From Pseudonocardiaceae bacterium (GTDB lineage: Bacteria; Actinomycetota; Actinomycetes; Mycobacteriales; Pseudonocardiaceae), in assembly GCA_009379845.1 (NCBI GenBank), contig WHSZ01000015.1, positions 1 through 64,000 on the forward strand: a stretch of DNA of 64,000 bases, in the 5' to 3' direction. This document shows positions 38,843-48,781 of this stretch, one piece after another. The translations under genes and the position numbers were made by a program. The notes below the pieces were generated by a model, which saw only the letters and a program-made list of their open reading frames with translations, ran no database searches and was not told the DNA's origin. Numbering within the stretch: position 1 is the first letter of the stretch; each line of letters starts with the position of its first letter.

Positions 38843-40795
38843 ATGATGAGCGAACGCCGGTACTCCTACGGGCCGTGGCATGAAGGGCCGGACCCGCTGG
38901 CCCCGCCGTTCGACCTGCGCCCGGCGCTCGAGGACATCGGCCGCGAGGTGATGGAGGGCTCGTCACCGGAGGCGGCGCTTCGCGAACTGCTGCGCAGGGG
39001 GACCGAGCAGACGCGTGGTCTCGACGAGCTCACCCGGCGGCTGTGGCAGCGCCGTTCCGAGATCCAGCGCAACCACCGGCTGGACGGCACCCTGAACGAG
39101 GTGCGCAGGCTGCTCGATCACGCCGTCGAAGCGGAACGCAACGCGCTGTTCCCCGATCCGAGCGATGATGCCCGCTTCGCCGAGGCACGGCTGGACGCGT
39201 TGCCGTCCGGAACCGCGGCCGCGGTATCCGAGCTCGCCAACTACGAGTGGCGCTCGCCGGAGGCGGCGCAGGACTACCAGCGCATCAGGGAACTGCTCGG
39301 CCAGGAACTGATGGAGTCCCGGTTCGAGGGCATGAAGGAAGCCCTGCGGAACACCAGCCAGCAAGATGTGGAGCGCACCCAGCGGATGCTCTCCGATCTG
39401 AACGACCTGCTTGGCTCCCACCTGCGCGGTGCGGACACCCAGCAGCAGTTCGACGAGTTCATGCGCGAGCACGGCGAGTTCTTCCCTGAGAACCCGCGCA
39501 ACACCGACGAGCTGATCGACACGCTCGCCCAGCGTTCGGCCGCCGCGCAGCGAATGCTCAACTCGATGACCGAGCAGCAACGCGCCGAACTCGGCGAGCT
39601 GATGGGTCAGGCGTTCGGCGATCCGAGGTTCGCCGAACAGATGTCCAATTTGGACGCCAACCTGCGGGCGCTGCGCCCAGGGGAGGACTGGCAGTCGTCC
39701 GGCCGGTTCCGTGGGGATGACCCGCTCGGTCTTGGTGACGGCGTGCAGGCGATGGTCGATCTCGCGCAGCTGGATGAGCTGGCCGAGCAGCTCAGCCAGT
39801 CCTACCCTGGCGCGCGGTTGGAGGACATCGACACCGAAGCGCTTGCCGACCAGCTCGGCGAGGATGCCAGGGTGGACGCGCGGCGGCTCGCCGAGCTGGA
39901 ACGGGAGCTGCGCAGGCAAGGCGTCTTCGAGAAAGCGGCCGACGGTTCGCTTCGGCTGTCTCCCAAGGCGTTACGGCGATTGGGGGAGACGGCCCTTCGA
40001 GACGTGATCGCCAGCCTGCGCACCCCACGCGGCGAGCGGGAATCGAGCAGGGCCGGTGCCGCGGGCGAGCCGACCGGGCAGAGCCGGCCATGGCAGTTCG
40101 GCGACAGCGAACCGTGGGATACCGCGCGCACCGTACGCAATGCCGTGCTGCGCAACGCAAGCGTCGGTTCGCGTTCGGTGCGGTTGAGCGTGTCCGATGT
40201 GGAGGTCGTGGAGACCGAGCAGCGAACCAGGGCGGCGGTGGCGCTGTGCGCGGACACGTCCTGGTCGATGGTCGCGGACGGCAGGTGGCTGCCGATGAAG
40301 CGGACCGCGCTCGCGCTGCACCAGTTGATCAGCACCAGGTTCCGGAACGACGCGCTGCAGCTGATCACCTTCGGGCGGCACGCCACCAGTGTGGACGTCG
40401 GGGAGCTGACCGCGATGGAGGGCACCTGGGAGCAGGGCACCAATCTGCATCACGCGTTGCTGCTGGCGAACCGGCATCTCGGCAAGAACCCGGATGCCCA
40501 ACCGGTCGTGCTGGTGGTGACCGACGGTGAACCCACCGCTCATCTGGAGTCGGACGGCGAGGCGATTTTCAACTACCCGCCACTGCCGAGCACGGTGGCC
40601 CGCACGCTGTCCGAAGTGGACCGTCTCACGAAGATCGGCGCTTCCATCACGGTGTTCCGGCTCGGCGACGATCCCCGCCTCGCGGAGTTCGTGGATCAGA
40701 TCGCTCGGCGCAACGGCGGTCGGGTGGTGGCGCCGGATCCGGACGGCCTCGGTGCCGCGGTGGTTGGGGATTATCTGAACAGCAGGCGGCGTTGA
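38843..40795 (+). CDS. VWA-domain (CoxE-like) partner of the AAA+ ATPase
   Basis: A 650-residue protein. Residues 1-440 are acidic and helical with many Arg and Glu pairs, and the C-terminal ~200 residues are a VWA domain with the MIDAS motif DTSWSM (in [13 protein letters not shown]) and [12 protein letters not shown]. The ATG at 38843 (ATGATG) follows GGAGGTGA. It is the second gene of the ATPase-VWA pair, 35 bases downstream. Soluble, in contrast with the membrane VWA protein at 31969. Confidence 0.88.
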   Translation: MMSERRYSYGPWHEGPDPLAPPFDLRPALEDIGREVMEGSSPEAALRELLRRGTEQTRGLDELTRRLWQRRSEIQRNHRLDGTLNEVRRLLDHAVEAERNALFPDPSDDARFAEARLDALPSGTAAAVSELANYEWRSPEAAQDYQRIRELLGQELMESRFEGMKEALRNTSQQDVERTQRMLSDLNDLLGSHLRGADTQQQFDEFMREHGEFFPENPRNTDELIDTLAQRSAAAQRMLNSMTEQQRAELGELMGQAFGDPRFAEQMSNLDANLRALRPGEDWQSSGRFRGDDPLGLGDGVQAMVDLAQLDELAEQLSQSYPGARLEDIDTEALADQLGEDARVDARRLAELERELRRQGVFEKAADGSLRLSPKALRRLGETALRDVIASLRTPRGERESSRAGAAGEPTGQSRPWQFGDSEPWDTARTVRNAVLRNASVGSRSVRLSVSDVEVVETEQRTRAAVALCADTSWSMVADGRWLPMKRTALALHQLISTRFRNDALQLITFGRHATSVDVGELTAMEGTWEQGTNLHHALLLANRHLGKNPDAQPVVLVVTDGEPTAHLESDGEAIFNYPPLPSTVARTLSEVDRLTKIGASITVFRLGDDPRLAEFVDQIARRNGGRVVAPDPDGLGAAVVGDYLNSRRR

Positions 40796-40838
40796 GGCCG
40801 GTGTCCCGGTGGTAGTCGAGACACATAAGGTTCCATGC

Positions 40839-42083
40839 ATGCAGACCTGGTCGTCGGTATCGGTTCCCCGCGTGCCCGGCACGCCCTGCCCGCTGCGTCT
40901 CTTTGACACGGCAACAGGACAAATACGACCAACCGCGCCGGGGGCGACCGCCGGGATGTACGTGTGCGGGATCACCCCGTACGACGCGACCCATCTCGGC
41001 CACGCCGCCACCTACCTCGCCTTCGACCTGGTTTATCGCCTGTGGCTGGACGCCGGCCACGAGGTGCACTACGTGCAGAACGTGACCGACATCGACGACC
41101 CGCTGATCGAGCGGGCCCAGCGCGACCAGGACGACTGGGTGGTGCTCGGGCTGCGCGAGACGGCCCTGTTCCGGGAGGACATGGAGGCGCTGCGGGTGCT
41201 GCCGCCGCGCGAGCTGATCGGGGCCGTGGAGAGCATGCCGCAGATCGTCGAGGTGGTTGGCAAGCTGCTCGTCAACGGCGCGGCGTACCGGGCGGACGAC
41301 CCCGAGTACCCGGACATTTACTTCGATCACCGCGCGACCGGGCGGTTCGGCTACGAGTCGAACTACGACGCGCAGACCATGGCCACGTTGTTCGGGGAGC
41401 GCGGCGGCGACCCGGAGCGACCGGGCAAACGGCACCCACTTGACGCCCTGCTGTGGCGGATGGCGCGGGACGGGGAGCCTTCCTGGGAATCCGAGTTGGG
41501 CACCGGCCGGCCGGGTTGGCACATCGAGTGCAGCGTGATCGCGCGGGAGCGGCTCGGTCACGCGTTCGACGTGCAGGGCGGCGGCTCCGATCTGATCTTC
41601 CCGCACCACGAGTTCAGCGCCGCGCACGCCGAGGCGCTGACCGGCCAGCACCCGTTCGCCCGGCACTACACGCACGCCGGCATGATCGGGCTGAACGGCG
41701 AGAAGATGTCCAAGTCGAAGGGCAACCTGGTGTTCGTGTCCCGGTTGCGGGCGGACGGCGTGGACAGCGCCGCGGTTCGCGTCGGGCTGCTCGCGGGTCA
41801 CTACCGCCAGGACCGCTCGTGGACGCCCCAGCTGCTGGCCGAGGCGCAGGCCCGGCTGGCGCGCTGGCGGGAGGCGGCGTCCCTGGATGCCGGCCCGCGC
41901 GCGGACGACACCGTCCGGCGGCTACGGGAGCACCTCGCCGACGACCTGGACACCCCGGCCGCGCTCGCCGCGGTGGACGCCTGGGCGGGCGAGGCACTGA
42001 CCCGCTCCGGAACCGACCGGGACGCCCCGGAGCTGATGACGGCCGCCGTCGATGGCCTGCTCGGCCTACGGCTGCGCTCGTGA
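40839..42083 (+). CDS. mshC: Mycothiol cysteine ligase MshC
   Basis: A 414-residue ATP-dependent ligase that joins cysteine to GlcN-Ins in mycothiol synthesis. It resembles class-I cysteinyl-tRNA synthetase, with a HIGH-type motif in [20 protein letters not shown], the zinc/Cys pocket around [21 protein letters not shown] and KMSKSKGN. The ATG at 40839 (MQTWSS) is the family N-terminus; an earlier ATG at 40809 is less likely. Its stop codon lies inside the arm of the dispersed element. Confidence 0.95.
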   Translation: MQTWSSVSVPRVPGTPCPLRLFDTATGQIRPTAPGATAGMYVCGITPYDATHLGHAATYLAFDLVYRLWLDAGHEVHYVQNVTDIDDPLIERAQRDQDDWVVLGLRETALFREDMEALRVLPPRELIGAVESMPQIVEVVGKLLVNGAAYRADDPEYPDIYFDHRATGRFGYESNYDAQTMATLFGERGGDPERPGKRHPLDALLWRMARDGEPSWESELGTGRPGWHIECSVIARERLGHAFDVQGGGSDLIFPHHEFSAAHAEALTGQHPFARHYTHAGMIGLNGEKMSKSKGNLVFVSRLRADGVDSAAVRVGLLAGHYRQDRSWTPQLLAEAQARLARWREAASLDAGPRADDTVRRLREHLADDLDTPAALAAVDAWAGEALTRSGTDRDAPELMTAAVDGLLGLRLRS

Positions 42084-42191
42084 GTCGGTGAGCCTTGCTT
42101 GTCAGAGGCGAACCATTGACACGAGCCTTGCTTGTCAGAGGCGAACCTTTGACACCGTTCAGGGGTTATAGCACCTAAAAAGACTCACGAG
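42077..42191. terminator. Bidirectional terminator-like element, copy 3 of the dispersed repeat
   Basis: CTCGTGAGTC (42077-42086) and GACTCACGAG (42182-42191) are exact inverted arms. The left arm contains the mshC stop. The core AGGGGTTATAGCACCT (42161-42176) and AAAAAG precede the right arm in the same order and orientation as copy 1. Two 33-bp tandem units lie between (42090-42155). Confidence 0.65.
42090..42155. repeat. 33-bp tandem repeat, two units
   Basis: Units 42090-42122 and 42123-42155 begin GAGCCTTGCTTGTCAGAGGC and end TTGACAC. They differ at one position (A to T, 26th base of the unit). They lie between mshC and the MFS gene inside the terminator-like element. Slippage or duplication of a segment is the simple reading. 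Confidence 0.85.
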
Positions 42192-43274
42192 CATGAGCAG
42201 CAGCGCCGGCACGAGGAAGCCGGCGACCGGGTGCAGGTGGTACACGGGCAGGAACGCTACGGGCGAACCGGCCGCGCCGAGGAACCGGAACGCCTGCACC
42301 ACGGACACCGCGCCGCCCCGGTTGGCCCGCTCGCCACCGAGCGTCAGCGCGTTCAGCCCGACAAGCACCAGCTGGCTGGACACCCCGGCCAGCGTCCACA
42401 GCACGATGGCCAGCACCAGCCACGGCGTCACCCCGAACAGTCCGATGGCCAGCGCGCCGGTGACGCCACCCAGCAGCACGCAACGCCGGGCCCCCACCCG
42501 GTCCACCGCGCCGCCGATCAACCGGGCGGACAGCAGTCCGGCCACCCCGAAACCGGTTAGCACCAGGCCACGAGCTCCGGCGCCGAGCCCGAACGCCTCG
42601 TCGTAGCGGGTGGCCACCAGGAACGCCAGCCCACCGAGGGACGCCCAGGCGACGAGCGCGACCAGCGCGATCCGCAGCACGTCCGGCCGCCACGCGGTGC
42701 GCAGCCTGGGTGGCTCGCCAGCCCGGATCTCCGCAGGCCCTGGCAGCCGGATCGCGGCCAGCCCCACCGCGGCCGCGGCCACCGCGGCGAAGGCCAGCCG
42801 CCAGGACAACTCCGCCGCGAGACCACCGAGAAACGGGGCGAAGGATTGCCCGGCGGCCTGCATCGAGCCGTAAAGGCCGAGCGCCCTGCCGAGCCGCTGC
42901 TGCGGGGTCACCGACCCGATGGCGGCCAGCAGTAGCGGCATGGTGAACGCGTTCGCGCAGCCCTGCACCATCCGGCCGGCGAGAAACAGCGGGTACTCCT
43001 CGGCCGTCGCGCAGACCACCGAGGAGGCCAGGTACACCAGGTAGGCGATCCGGATGCTGCGCGCCCGCCCCCACCGCTCGCCGAGGGTGCCGGAGAACAG
43101 CATCAGCGCGGCGAGTGGCAGCAAGTATGCGGTCAGCGACGCGGAAGCCGCGGACAGCGATACGTGGAAGTCCGCGCTGAGCTCGGGCAGCATCGCGGCT
43201 GGCACGCCGCCGGCGAACGGGCCGAGGAATCCGCCTATGTAGAGCGACGCGACGGACAGTCGTCCGGTGCGCAC
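42159..43274 (-). CDS. MFS transporter
   Basis: A 371-residue transporter with 12 predicted helices. The loop between helices 2 and 3 has GTLGERWGRARSIRIAYLVY, a degenerate form of the MFS signature. Helices pack tightly to the end, and the last ~9 residues (VSLFRCYNP) are encoded by the dispersed element, so the gene runs through it to a TGA at 42159. A GTG start at 43274. It lies 6 bases downstream of the PAC2 gene on the same strand, so the two are one unit. Substrate unknown. Confidence 0.85.
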   Translation of the reverse strand: MRTGRLSVASLYIGGFLGPFAGGVPAAMLPELSADFHVSLSAASASLTAYLLPLAALMLFSGTLGERWGRARSIRIAYLVYLASSVVCATAEEYPLFLAGRMVQGCANAFTMPLLLAAIGSVTPQQRLGRALGLYGSMQAAGQSFAPFLGGLAAELSWRLAFAAVAAAAVGLAAIRLPGPAEIRAGEPPRLRTAWRPDVLRIALVALVAWASLGGLAFLVATRYDEAFGLGAGARGLVLTGFGVAGLLSARLIGGAVDRVGARRCVLLGGVTGALAIGLFGVTPWLVLAIVLWTLAGVSSQLVLVGLNALTLGGERANRGGAVSVVQAFRFLGAAGSPVAFLPVYHLHPVAGFLVPALLLMLVSLFRCYNP

Positions 43275-43280
43275 GTTCGG

Positions 43281-44168
43281 TCAGCGTCCGCCACGACCAC
43301 GCCGGCGCAGGTAACGCTCGAATTCCGCCGCGATGTCGTCGCCGCTGGTCTCGTTCAAGGTGATCTCCGCGTCGCCACGTTCTTCGAGCGCGCGCACGTA
43401 GTTCGCGATGTCCTCGTCTTCCTCAGCCATCTCGCTGACCGTGTTCTGCCACTCCTCGGCCTGCTCGGGCAGCGCGCCGAGCGGGACCTCGACGTCGAGT
43501 ACGTCCTCAACCTTGTGCAGCAAAGCCAGGGTGGCCTTCGGTGATGGCGGCTGGGACACGTAGTGCGGCACGGCTGCCCACATGGACACCGCGGGTACGC
43601 CGGCCTGCACGCACGCGTCCTGGAACACGCCGGTGATGCCGGACGGGCCCTCGTAGCGGGAACGCTCGAGGCCGAACCGGTTCGCGGCCTCGTCGTCGTA
43701 GGCGGTTCCGGTGACGGGCACCGGGCGGGTGTGCGGCGTGTCCGCGAGCAGCGCCCCCAGCGTGACCACGGTGGTGACACCGAGATGGTTTACCTGCTCG
43801 AGCAGTTCCGCGCAGAACTGGCGCCAGCGCATGTTCGGCTCGATACCGTGTACCAGGACGACATCCCGCTTCGAGCCGGGCGGTCGGCAGACCGAAAGGC
43901 GTGTCGTTGGCCACTCAAGGCTGCGCGTGACGCCGTCCACCAAACGGACGCTGGGACGGGTCACCTGAAAGTCGTAGTAGTCGTCCGGGTTGAGCTCGGT
44001 CAGCGGGGTGGCATCCCAGGTCAAGTGCAGGTGCTCGATCGCGGTGGAAGCGGCGTCACCTGCGTCGTTCCACCCCTCGAACGCCGCGACAAGCACGGGC
44101 TCGGTCAGCTCATCGGGCTCCTCGGACGTGGGTGCTTGAGGCTCGGTTGGCGGGTCCTGGTCGGTCAC
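43281..44168 (-). CDS. PAC2-family protein
   Basis: A 295-residue protein of the PAC2 (proteasome assembly chaperone 2-like) family. It has VLVAAFEGWNDAGDAASTAIEHL near residue 26, DVVLVHGIEPNMRW and VTLGALLADTPHTRPVPVTG, with an acidic C-terminus (EEDEDIANYVRALEERGD). GTG start at 44168. A PAC2 gene also sits near mshC and the proteasome genes in mycobacteria; whether it assists the proteasome is unknown. First gene of the minus-strand pair with the MFS transporter. Confidence 0.88.
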   Translation of the reverse strand: MTDQDPPTEPQAPTSEEPDELTEPVLVAAFEGWNDAGDAASTAIEHLHLTWDATPLTELNPDDYYDFQVTRPSVRLVDGVTRSLEWPTTRLSVCRPPGSKRDVVLVHGIEPNMRWRQFCAELLEQVNHLGVTTVVTLGALLADTPHTRPVPVTGTAYDDEAANRFGLERSRYEGPSGITGVFQDACVQAGVPAVSMWAAVPHYVSQPPSPKATLALLHKVEDVLDVEVPLGALPEQAEEWQNTVSEMAEEDEDIANYVRALEERGDAEITLNETSGDDIAAEFERYLRRRGRGGR

Positions 44169-44305
44169 CGGGACAGCCTACGACCCATCCGCATCCGGCG
44201 GGCACCGTAGGCTTGCACCATGGCCGGTTACCCCACGTCACCGTCGTCGTGACCGGTGCCGCGTCACCCAAACCAGCTATCTCGACCCGCGTGGAACGGA
44301 GCACA

Positions 44306-45007
44306 GTGTCCAAAGTGGACAAGCCAGCGACGGACGGATTCCCGGCGGCCGTACTGTGGGACATGGACGGCACCCTGCTGGACACCGAGAAGATCTGGGA
44401 CATTTCGCTCGCGGATCTGGCGATCCGGCTCGGTGGCAGGCTCACCGATTCGGTGCGCGAGGCGATGGTGGGGTCCAACCAGGAAGCCACGTTGCGGATC
44501 ATGTTCGAGCATCTGGGGATCGAGCCAACACCGAAGGCATTCGCGGACGCCGATCGCTGGCTGGTGGAGCGCACAGCCGAGCTGTTCGGCGGCGCCCTGC
44601 CGTGGCGCCCTGGCGCCCGCGACGCGCTACACGACGTGAGCCGCGCGAACGTGCCGATGGCGCTGGTCACTTCCACGATGCGGGAGCTCACCGAGCTCGC
44701 GCTGAACACCATCGGGCGAGAGATGTTCGCCGCCACCGTGTGCGGTGACGAGGTGGACGGGAACAACAAGCCGCATCCCGAGCCGTACCTGCGGGCCGCG
44801 AGATCACTCGGCGTGCCGGCAACCGAGTGCGTCGCGATCGAGGACTCCCCGACGGGGGTGAGTTCCGCCGTCGCCGCGGGATGCGTGGTGCTGGCCGTGC
44901 CGTGCGAGGTGCCGCTCGCCGAGGGGGAGCGGCGGGTGCTGCTGCGGGAGTCACTGGCCGGTGTGGACATGGACGTGCTGCGCGGGCTCGGTGCCGTGGT
45001 GGGGTAG
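44306..45007 (+). CDS. HAD-superfamily hydrolase
   Basis: A 233-residue phosphatase/phosphoglucomutase-like HAD protein. The nucleophile motif I is DMDGTLLDTE (in AVLWDMDGTLLDTEKIWD), motif II is LVTSTMRE, and motifs III/IV are NKPHPEPYL and AIEDSPTGVSSAVAAG. A GTG at 44306 is used; other in-frame starts exist upstream and no clear Shine-Dalgarno decides. Precedes hisE by 36 bases. Substrate unknown. Confidence 0.87.
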   Translation: MSKVDKPATDGFPAAVLWDMDGTLLDTEKIWDISLADLAIRLGGRLTDSVREAMVGSNQEATLRIMFEHLGIEPTPKAFADADRWLVERTAELFGGALPWRPGARDALHDVSRANVPMALVTSTMRELTELALNTIGREMFAATVCGDEVDGNNKPHPEPYLRAARSLGVPATECVAIEDSPTGVSSAVAAGCVVLAVPCEVPLAEGERRVLLRESLAGVDMDVLRGLGAVVG

Positions 45008-45043
45008 CCGCCGAGGGGTAGTCGGACCGCGGGTGCGCACGGG

Positions 45044-45325
45044 ATGCAAGGATCGATGTTCGTGAAGACGTTCGACGAGCTGTTCGCCGAGCTCAGCGAG
45101 CGCGCCAGGACCCGACCGGAAGGTTCGGGAACGGTGGCGGCGCTGGAGGACGGTGTGCACGCGCAGGGCAAGAAGGTACTCGAGGAAGCCGGCGAGGTGT
45201 GGATCGCGGCCGAGCACGAGTCCGATGAGCGGCTGGCCGAGGAGATCTCCCAGTTGCTCTATCGCGTGCAGGTGCTCATGCTCGGGCGAGGCCTGAGCAC
45301 CGAGAACGTTTACCGATATTTGTAG
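45044..45325 (+). CDS. hisE: Phosphoribosyl-ATP pyrophosphatase HisE
   Basis: A 93-residue MazG-like all-alpha pyrophosphohydrolase, the second step of histidine synthesis. It has [33 protein letters not shown] (metal-binding acidic residues) and [15 protein letters not shown]. The ATG at 45044 ([14 protein letters not shown]) aligns with the mycobacterial N-terminus; the ATG at 45056 has the better-placed AAGGA. hisG follows after 16 bases. Confidence 0.94.
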   Translation: MQGSMFVKTFDELFAELSERARTRPEGSGTVAALEDGVHAQGKKVLEEAGEVWIAAEHESDERLAEEISQLLYRVQVLMLGRGLSTENVYRYL

Positions 45326-45341
45326 AAGTCAGGGAGATTCC

Positions 45342-46187
45342 ATGCTGCGTGTCGCGGTGCCGAACAAGGGTGCGCTTGCCGGGCCGACCTCGGAGATGCT
45401 GGCCGAGGCGGGCTACCGGCAGCGACATGAGCAGCGGGACCTGACGGTCCTCGACCCGGTCAACGAGGTCGAGTTCTTTTTCTTGCGTCCCAAGGATATT
45501 GCCATCTACGTCGGTGGAGGCGACGTGGATTTGGGGATCACCGGACGGGATCTGGCCCGGGACTCCGGTGCGCCCGTGGTGGAACGGCTGGCGCTGGGGT
45601 TCGGCGGTTCCACGTTCCGCTACGCGGCGCCGATCGGTCGGGAGTGGACCGTCCAGGACCTGGACGGCAAGCGGCTGGCCACCTCGTACCCGCAGCTGGT
45701 TCGCGATGATCTGGCCAAGCACGGGGTGAAAGCCGAAGTGATCCGGTTGGACGGGGCGGTGGAGATCTCCGTACAGCTGGACGTGGCGGACGCGATCGCG
45801 GACGTGGTCGGCTCCGGCCGCACCCTGCGCCAGCACGGCCTGGTGGCCTTCGGCGACCCGATCTGCGTGTCCGAGGCGGTGCTGCTCGAGCAGGACACCG
45901 GCGAGGACAGCGCGGCGAAAACCCAGCTGGCCGCCCGGCTGCAGGGCGTGGTGTTCGCGCAGCAGTACATGATGCTCGACTACGACTGCCCGAAGAGCTT
46001 GCTGGACACGGCCGCGGCGATCACGCCCGGCCTGGAGTCGCCGACCGTCGCGCCGCTGGCCGATCCGGAGTGGGTGGCGGTCCGGGCGATGGTGCCCCGC
46101 AAGGACGTGAACCGGACCATGGACGAACTCGCCGCGGCGGGCGCCAAAGCCGTGCTGGCGTCCGACATCCGGTCCTGCCGCCTCTAG
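45342..46187 (+). CDS. hisG: ATP phosphoribosyltransferase HisG (long form)
   Basis: A 281-residue first enzyme of histidine synthesis. It starts [24 protein letters not shown] and carries [15 protein letters not shown] and the PRPP-binding region [18 protein letters not shown]. The C-terminal ~75 residues ([20 protein letters not shown], on) form the regulatory histidine-binding domain of the long form. GGGAG lies 7 bases before the ATG. Co-transcribed with hisE. Confidence 0.95.
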   Translation: MLRVAVPNKGALAGPTSEMLAEAGYRQRHEQRDLTVLDPVNEVEFFFLRPKDIAIYVGGGDVDLGITGRDLARDSGAPVVERLALGFGGSTFRYAAPIGREWTVQDLDGKRLATSYPQLVRDDLAKHGVKAEVIRLDGAVEISVQLDVADAIADVVGSGRTLRQHGLVAFGDPICVSEAVLLEQDTGEDSAAKTQLAARLQGVVFAQQYMMLDYDCPKSLLDTAAAITPGLESPTVAPLADPEWVAVRAMVPRKDVNRTMDELAAAGAKAVLASDIRSCRL

Positions 46188-46295
46188 CGTCCTTCTCGGG
46201 CGGATGTGTCGATCCGGTTGTTCCTCGTTCGACGCGTGGGTGAGGCCCGCCGAGCGCGACTCCGGCGGGTTATCGGAGACGAGAGAGGAACAATC

Positions 46296-46913
46296 ATGAG
46301 AAAACTGGTGGTCGTCACGTTCCTGTCGTTGGACGGAGTCATGCAGGGCCCCGGCATCCCCGACGAGGATCGCGACGGCGGTTTCGAGCACGGCGGCTGG
46401 CTTGTCCCGCACTTCGACGACGTTCTGGGGGAGTCCATCACCGACTGGCATCAGCGAATGGACGGCCTGTTGCTCGGCCGCAAGACGTACGAGATCTTCG
46501 CCGCCTACTGGCCGAGGGTGACCGACCCGGACAATCCGGTCGCCACGATACTGAACAGCGTTCCCAAGTACGTCGCATCGCGAACCCTGGAGACGGTGGA
46601 GTGGCGCAACTCGACGTTGCTCAAGGGTGACGTCGCCGAGGAAGTCGCCGCGCTCAAGGAGGAACCTGGCTCGGAACTTCAGGTCATCGGCAGTGCTGCC
46701 TTGGTCCAGACCCTGATGAAGCATGATCTCGTTGACGAGTACCGGCTGACGATTTTCCCGGTCCTGCTGGGTAGCGGGAAGCGGCTGTTCGCGGGCGGCA
46801 CCGCGCCGGCCGGGCTGACGCTGGCCGAGACCAGCACGTCGAGCACCGGGGTGCTGATCAACCGTTTCGAGCGCAGCGGCGAGCTGGAGTACGGCTCGTT
46901 CGCCCTCGATTAA
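46296..46913 (+). CDS. Dihydrofolate reductase-like (RibD C-terminal) protein
   Basis: A 205-residue protein. The N-terminus MRKLVVVTFLSLDGVMQGPG and the C-terminal VIGSAALVQTLMKHDLVDEYRLTIFPVLLGSGKRLF are typical of the RibD-C/DHFR-like family of putative reductases. GAGAGAGGAACA precedes the ATG at 46296, so an upstream start at 46206 is rejected. Function unknown; not part of the his unit, since 108 bases separate them. A 20-bp tandem duplication covers its stop codon. Confidence 0.85.
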   Translation: MRKLVVVTFLSLDGVMQGPGIPDEDRDGGFEHGGWLVPHFDDVLGESITDWHQRMDGLLLGRKTYEIFAAYWPRVTDPDNPVATILNSVPKYVASRTLETVEWRNSTLLKGDVAEEVAALKEEPGSELQVIGSAALVQTLMKHDLVDEYRLTIFPVLLGSGKRLFAGGTAPAGLTLAETSTSSTGVLINRFERSGELEYGSFALD

Positions 46914-46942
46914 CCGGGCATCCCCTCGATTAACCGGGCATC
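46903..46942. repeat. 20-bp perfect tandem duplication over a stop codon
   Basis: CCCTCGATTAACCGGGCATC occurs at 46903-46922 and again at 46923-46942. The first copy holds the TAA stop of the reductase gene; the second ends on the stop of the convergent thioesterase gene at 46943. A recent slippage duplication is likely. Confidence 0.9.
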
Positions 46943-47719
46943 TCAGCGCGGCCGCACCATCAGCGCTTGGGTGCCGTTCGCGATCTGGCCTTGCTCGTCG
47001 TGCAGCACCGTGTTCGCGGTGCCGACGCCGTTCGGCCCGACCACCGTGTTGGCATCAAGGCCGATCCATTCGCCGACCGGTTCCCGCTGCAGGTGCACGG
47101 TCAGTTCGGTGTTGATGAACCACCAGTGGGTCGGGTCGAGGCGATTTGATACGCCGCTGCCGGAGTCCGCGACGGTGAACAGTCTTTGCAGCGGTGTGGG
47201 CGTTTCGCCTTCCACCAAAGGGATCCGTTGCCGCGCCCAAACCCTCGCGGGCCCCGGCTCGCCCAACCCGCCGTGCAGGCTGCGCCATTCAACCGCGTCG
47301 ATGTAGCCGGGCGACCAGCCGTCCGGCCGCTCGCGCTCGACGGCGTTTTCGACAGGAGGCAGCGGCGCCGCCGCTCCGCCGAGCTGACTCGAGGAATCGT
47401 GCCGGGAGATCCGCCATGCGCGGGCCTGAACGACCGGACGCTCGTCGGTCCGCAGCGTCGCGGTGAGCATTTCCACCGACTTGCCCGGACGCTCGAGCTG
47501 CGCGAAGACCTGCAACTCGGTCAGTGGAACCGGCCCGAGAATCTCCACCGTGACCCTCGCCAGGAGCATGTCATCGGCGCCCTGGTAACGCTCCAGCTCC
47601 CTGACGAGCAACGCGGCCGGCGGGCCGAGATGCTGGCTGTCCGGCGACCACGGGCCCGCCGTGTGCTTGGTCGAGGAAAGTCCGCCATCGCCGAGCGGTT
47701 GATAAAACGCCTCCACCAC
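46943..47719 (-). CDS. Acyl-CoA thioesterase-like protein
   Basis: A 258-residue protein with two hot-dog-like halves. The N-terminal FYQPLGDGGLSSTKHTAGPW and GPPAALLVRELER, and the later THWWFINTELTVHLQREPVGEWIGLDAN, match the actinobacterial thioesterase family (TesB-like). The GTG at 47719 fits; the frame continues upstream into the nuclease gene. It lies 47 bases downstream of the RecB-like gene on the same strand. Substrate unknown. Confidence 0.8.
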   Translation of the reverse strand: MVEAFYQPLGDGGLSSTKHTAGPWSPDSQHLGPPAALLVRELERYQGADDMLLARVTVEILGPVPLTELQVFAQLERPGKSVEMLTATLRTDERPVVQARAWRISRHDSSSQLGGAAAPLPPVENAVERERPDGWSPGYIDAVEWRSLHGGLGEPGPARVWARQRIPLVEGETPTPLQRLFTVADSGSGVSNRLDPTHWWFINTELTVHLQREPVGEWIGLDANTVVGPNGVGTANTVLHDEQGQIANGTQALMVRPR

Positions 47720-47766
47720 CGCCGCGCCCTTCGTGATTCCTGTGCCAGTCCGGTGTCGTGACGAGA

Positions 47767-48657
47767 TCAGTCTGCCCGATCGAGCACCGATTCCTCGCCA
47801 GGGTCGGGCTCTGGCCAACCGGGATATTCCGGTGGCTGACCGTCGAACGCCGGACACAACGCCTTGTGGTCGCAGTAGTCGCACAACCGGCTCGGGCTGG
47901 GCCGGAAATCCCCGGTCTTGCCGGCGCGCAGGATCGCCTGCCAGATCGCCTCCAGGGTGCGCTCGAACCGGCGCAGCTCGGCCTCGTCCGGGGCGTAGGC
48001 CAGCGACTGCTGATCGGACAGGTACATCAGGCGCAGCTGACGCGGCACCTCGCCGCGCAGCCGCCACAGCACCACGGCGTAGAACTTCATCTGGAACATC
48101 GCTTTGGCTTCGCCGATTTCCCTCGGCGCCGCGCCGCTCTTGTAGTCGACCACCCGAACCTCGCCGGTCGGGGCCACGTCCAGCCGATCGATGTAACCAC
48201 GCAGCAGCACTCCGGAGTCCAGTTCGGTTTCCACCCGCAGCTCGCACGCCTCGGGTTCGAGCCGGCGCGGATCCTCAAGCGCGAAGTACCCGTCCAGCAG
48301 GCTTTCCGCGTCCGACAACCACTCGGCCACATCCTCGGGGCCGTCGAAAAGCTCCAGCCAGTCCTCGCGCTCCTCGGACAACCGCTGCCAGGTCGGCTCC
48401 AGCAGTTCGCGGGCCCGTTCTGGACTCCGCTCGGCTGCCGGCAGCGCGAACAGCTGCTCGAGCACCGCGTGCACCAGGGTGCCGCGCACCTGCGGCTTCC
48501 TCGGCTGCTCGGGGAGGCGGTCCACCGCACGGAAGCGATACAGCAGCGGGCACTGCTTGAAATCGCTCGCTCGAGACGGCGACAGCGCGGGGCGGCGGAC
48601 GGCCGTGGCTTCCGAATCGGCGTCCGCTACAACGGTGCTGGGTGCGGTGTCCTGCAT
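47767..48657 (-). CDS. RecB-family Fe-S exonuclease (PD-(D/E)XK)
   Basis: A 296-residue nuclease of the Cas4/AddB-like group. SPSRASDFKQCPLLYRFR carries the first cluster Cys; the nuclease core has GYIDRLDVAP and VVDYKSG (D-ExK type); CDYCDHKALCP supplies the other three cysteines of a 4Fe-4S cluster. The ATG at 48657 is preferred to 48711, which adds 18 unlikely residues. A single-copy gene of this type sits beside trmI in mycobacteria. No CRISPR locus is near, so it is not called cas4. Confidence 0.88.
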   Translation of the reverse strand: MQDTAPSTVVADADSEATAVRRPALSPSRASDFKQCPLLYRFRAVDRLPEQPRKPQVRGTLVHAVLEQLFALPAAERSPERARELLEPTWQRLSEEREDWLELFDGPEDVAEWLSDAESLLDGYFALEDPRRLEPEACELRVETELDSGVLLRGYIDRLDVAPTGEVRVVDYKSGAAPREIGEAKAMFQMKFYAVVLWRLRGEVPRQLRLMYLSDQQSLAYAPDEAELRRFERTLEAIWQAILRAGKTGDFRPSPSRLCDYCDHKALCPAFDGQPPEYPGWPEPDPGEESVLDRAD

Positions 48658-48781
48658 GCCCCGCACACTAGGCCAGGGGTCCGACAACGGAACGCGGCAC
48701 GCCGAGAACACCCGGTAGTGGACGGCGAGAGGACGAATAGGTCACGGCAGCCCAACACCGCGGCGCCTACCCTCTTCAGGC

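Noticed and set aside
37410-40795. Magnesium chelatase for chlorophyll
   Set aside because: There are no other tetrapyrrole Mg-branch genes; the pair matches the general AAA+/VWA type instead.
42090-42155. CRISPR-like repeats
   Set aside because: Only two adjacent units without spacers and no cas genes; a simple tandem duplication.
47767-48657. cas4 nuclease
   Set aside because: The fold and cysteines match, but no CRISPR array or other cas genes are present; the trmI neighbourhood fits the common actinobacterial RecB-like gene.
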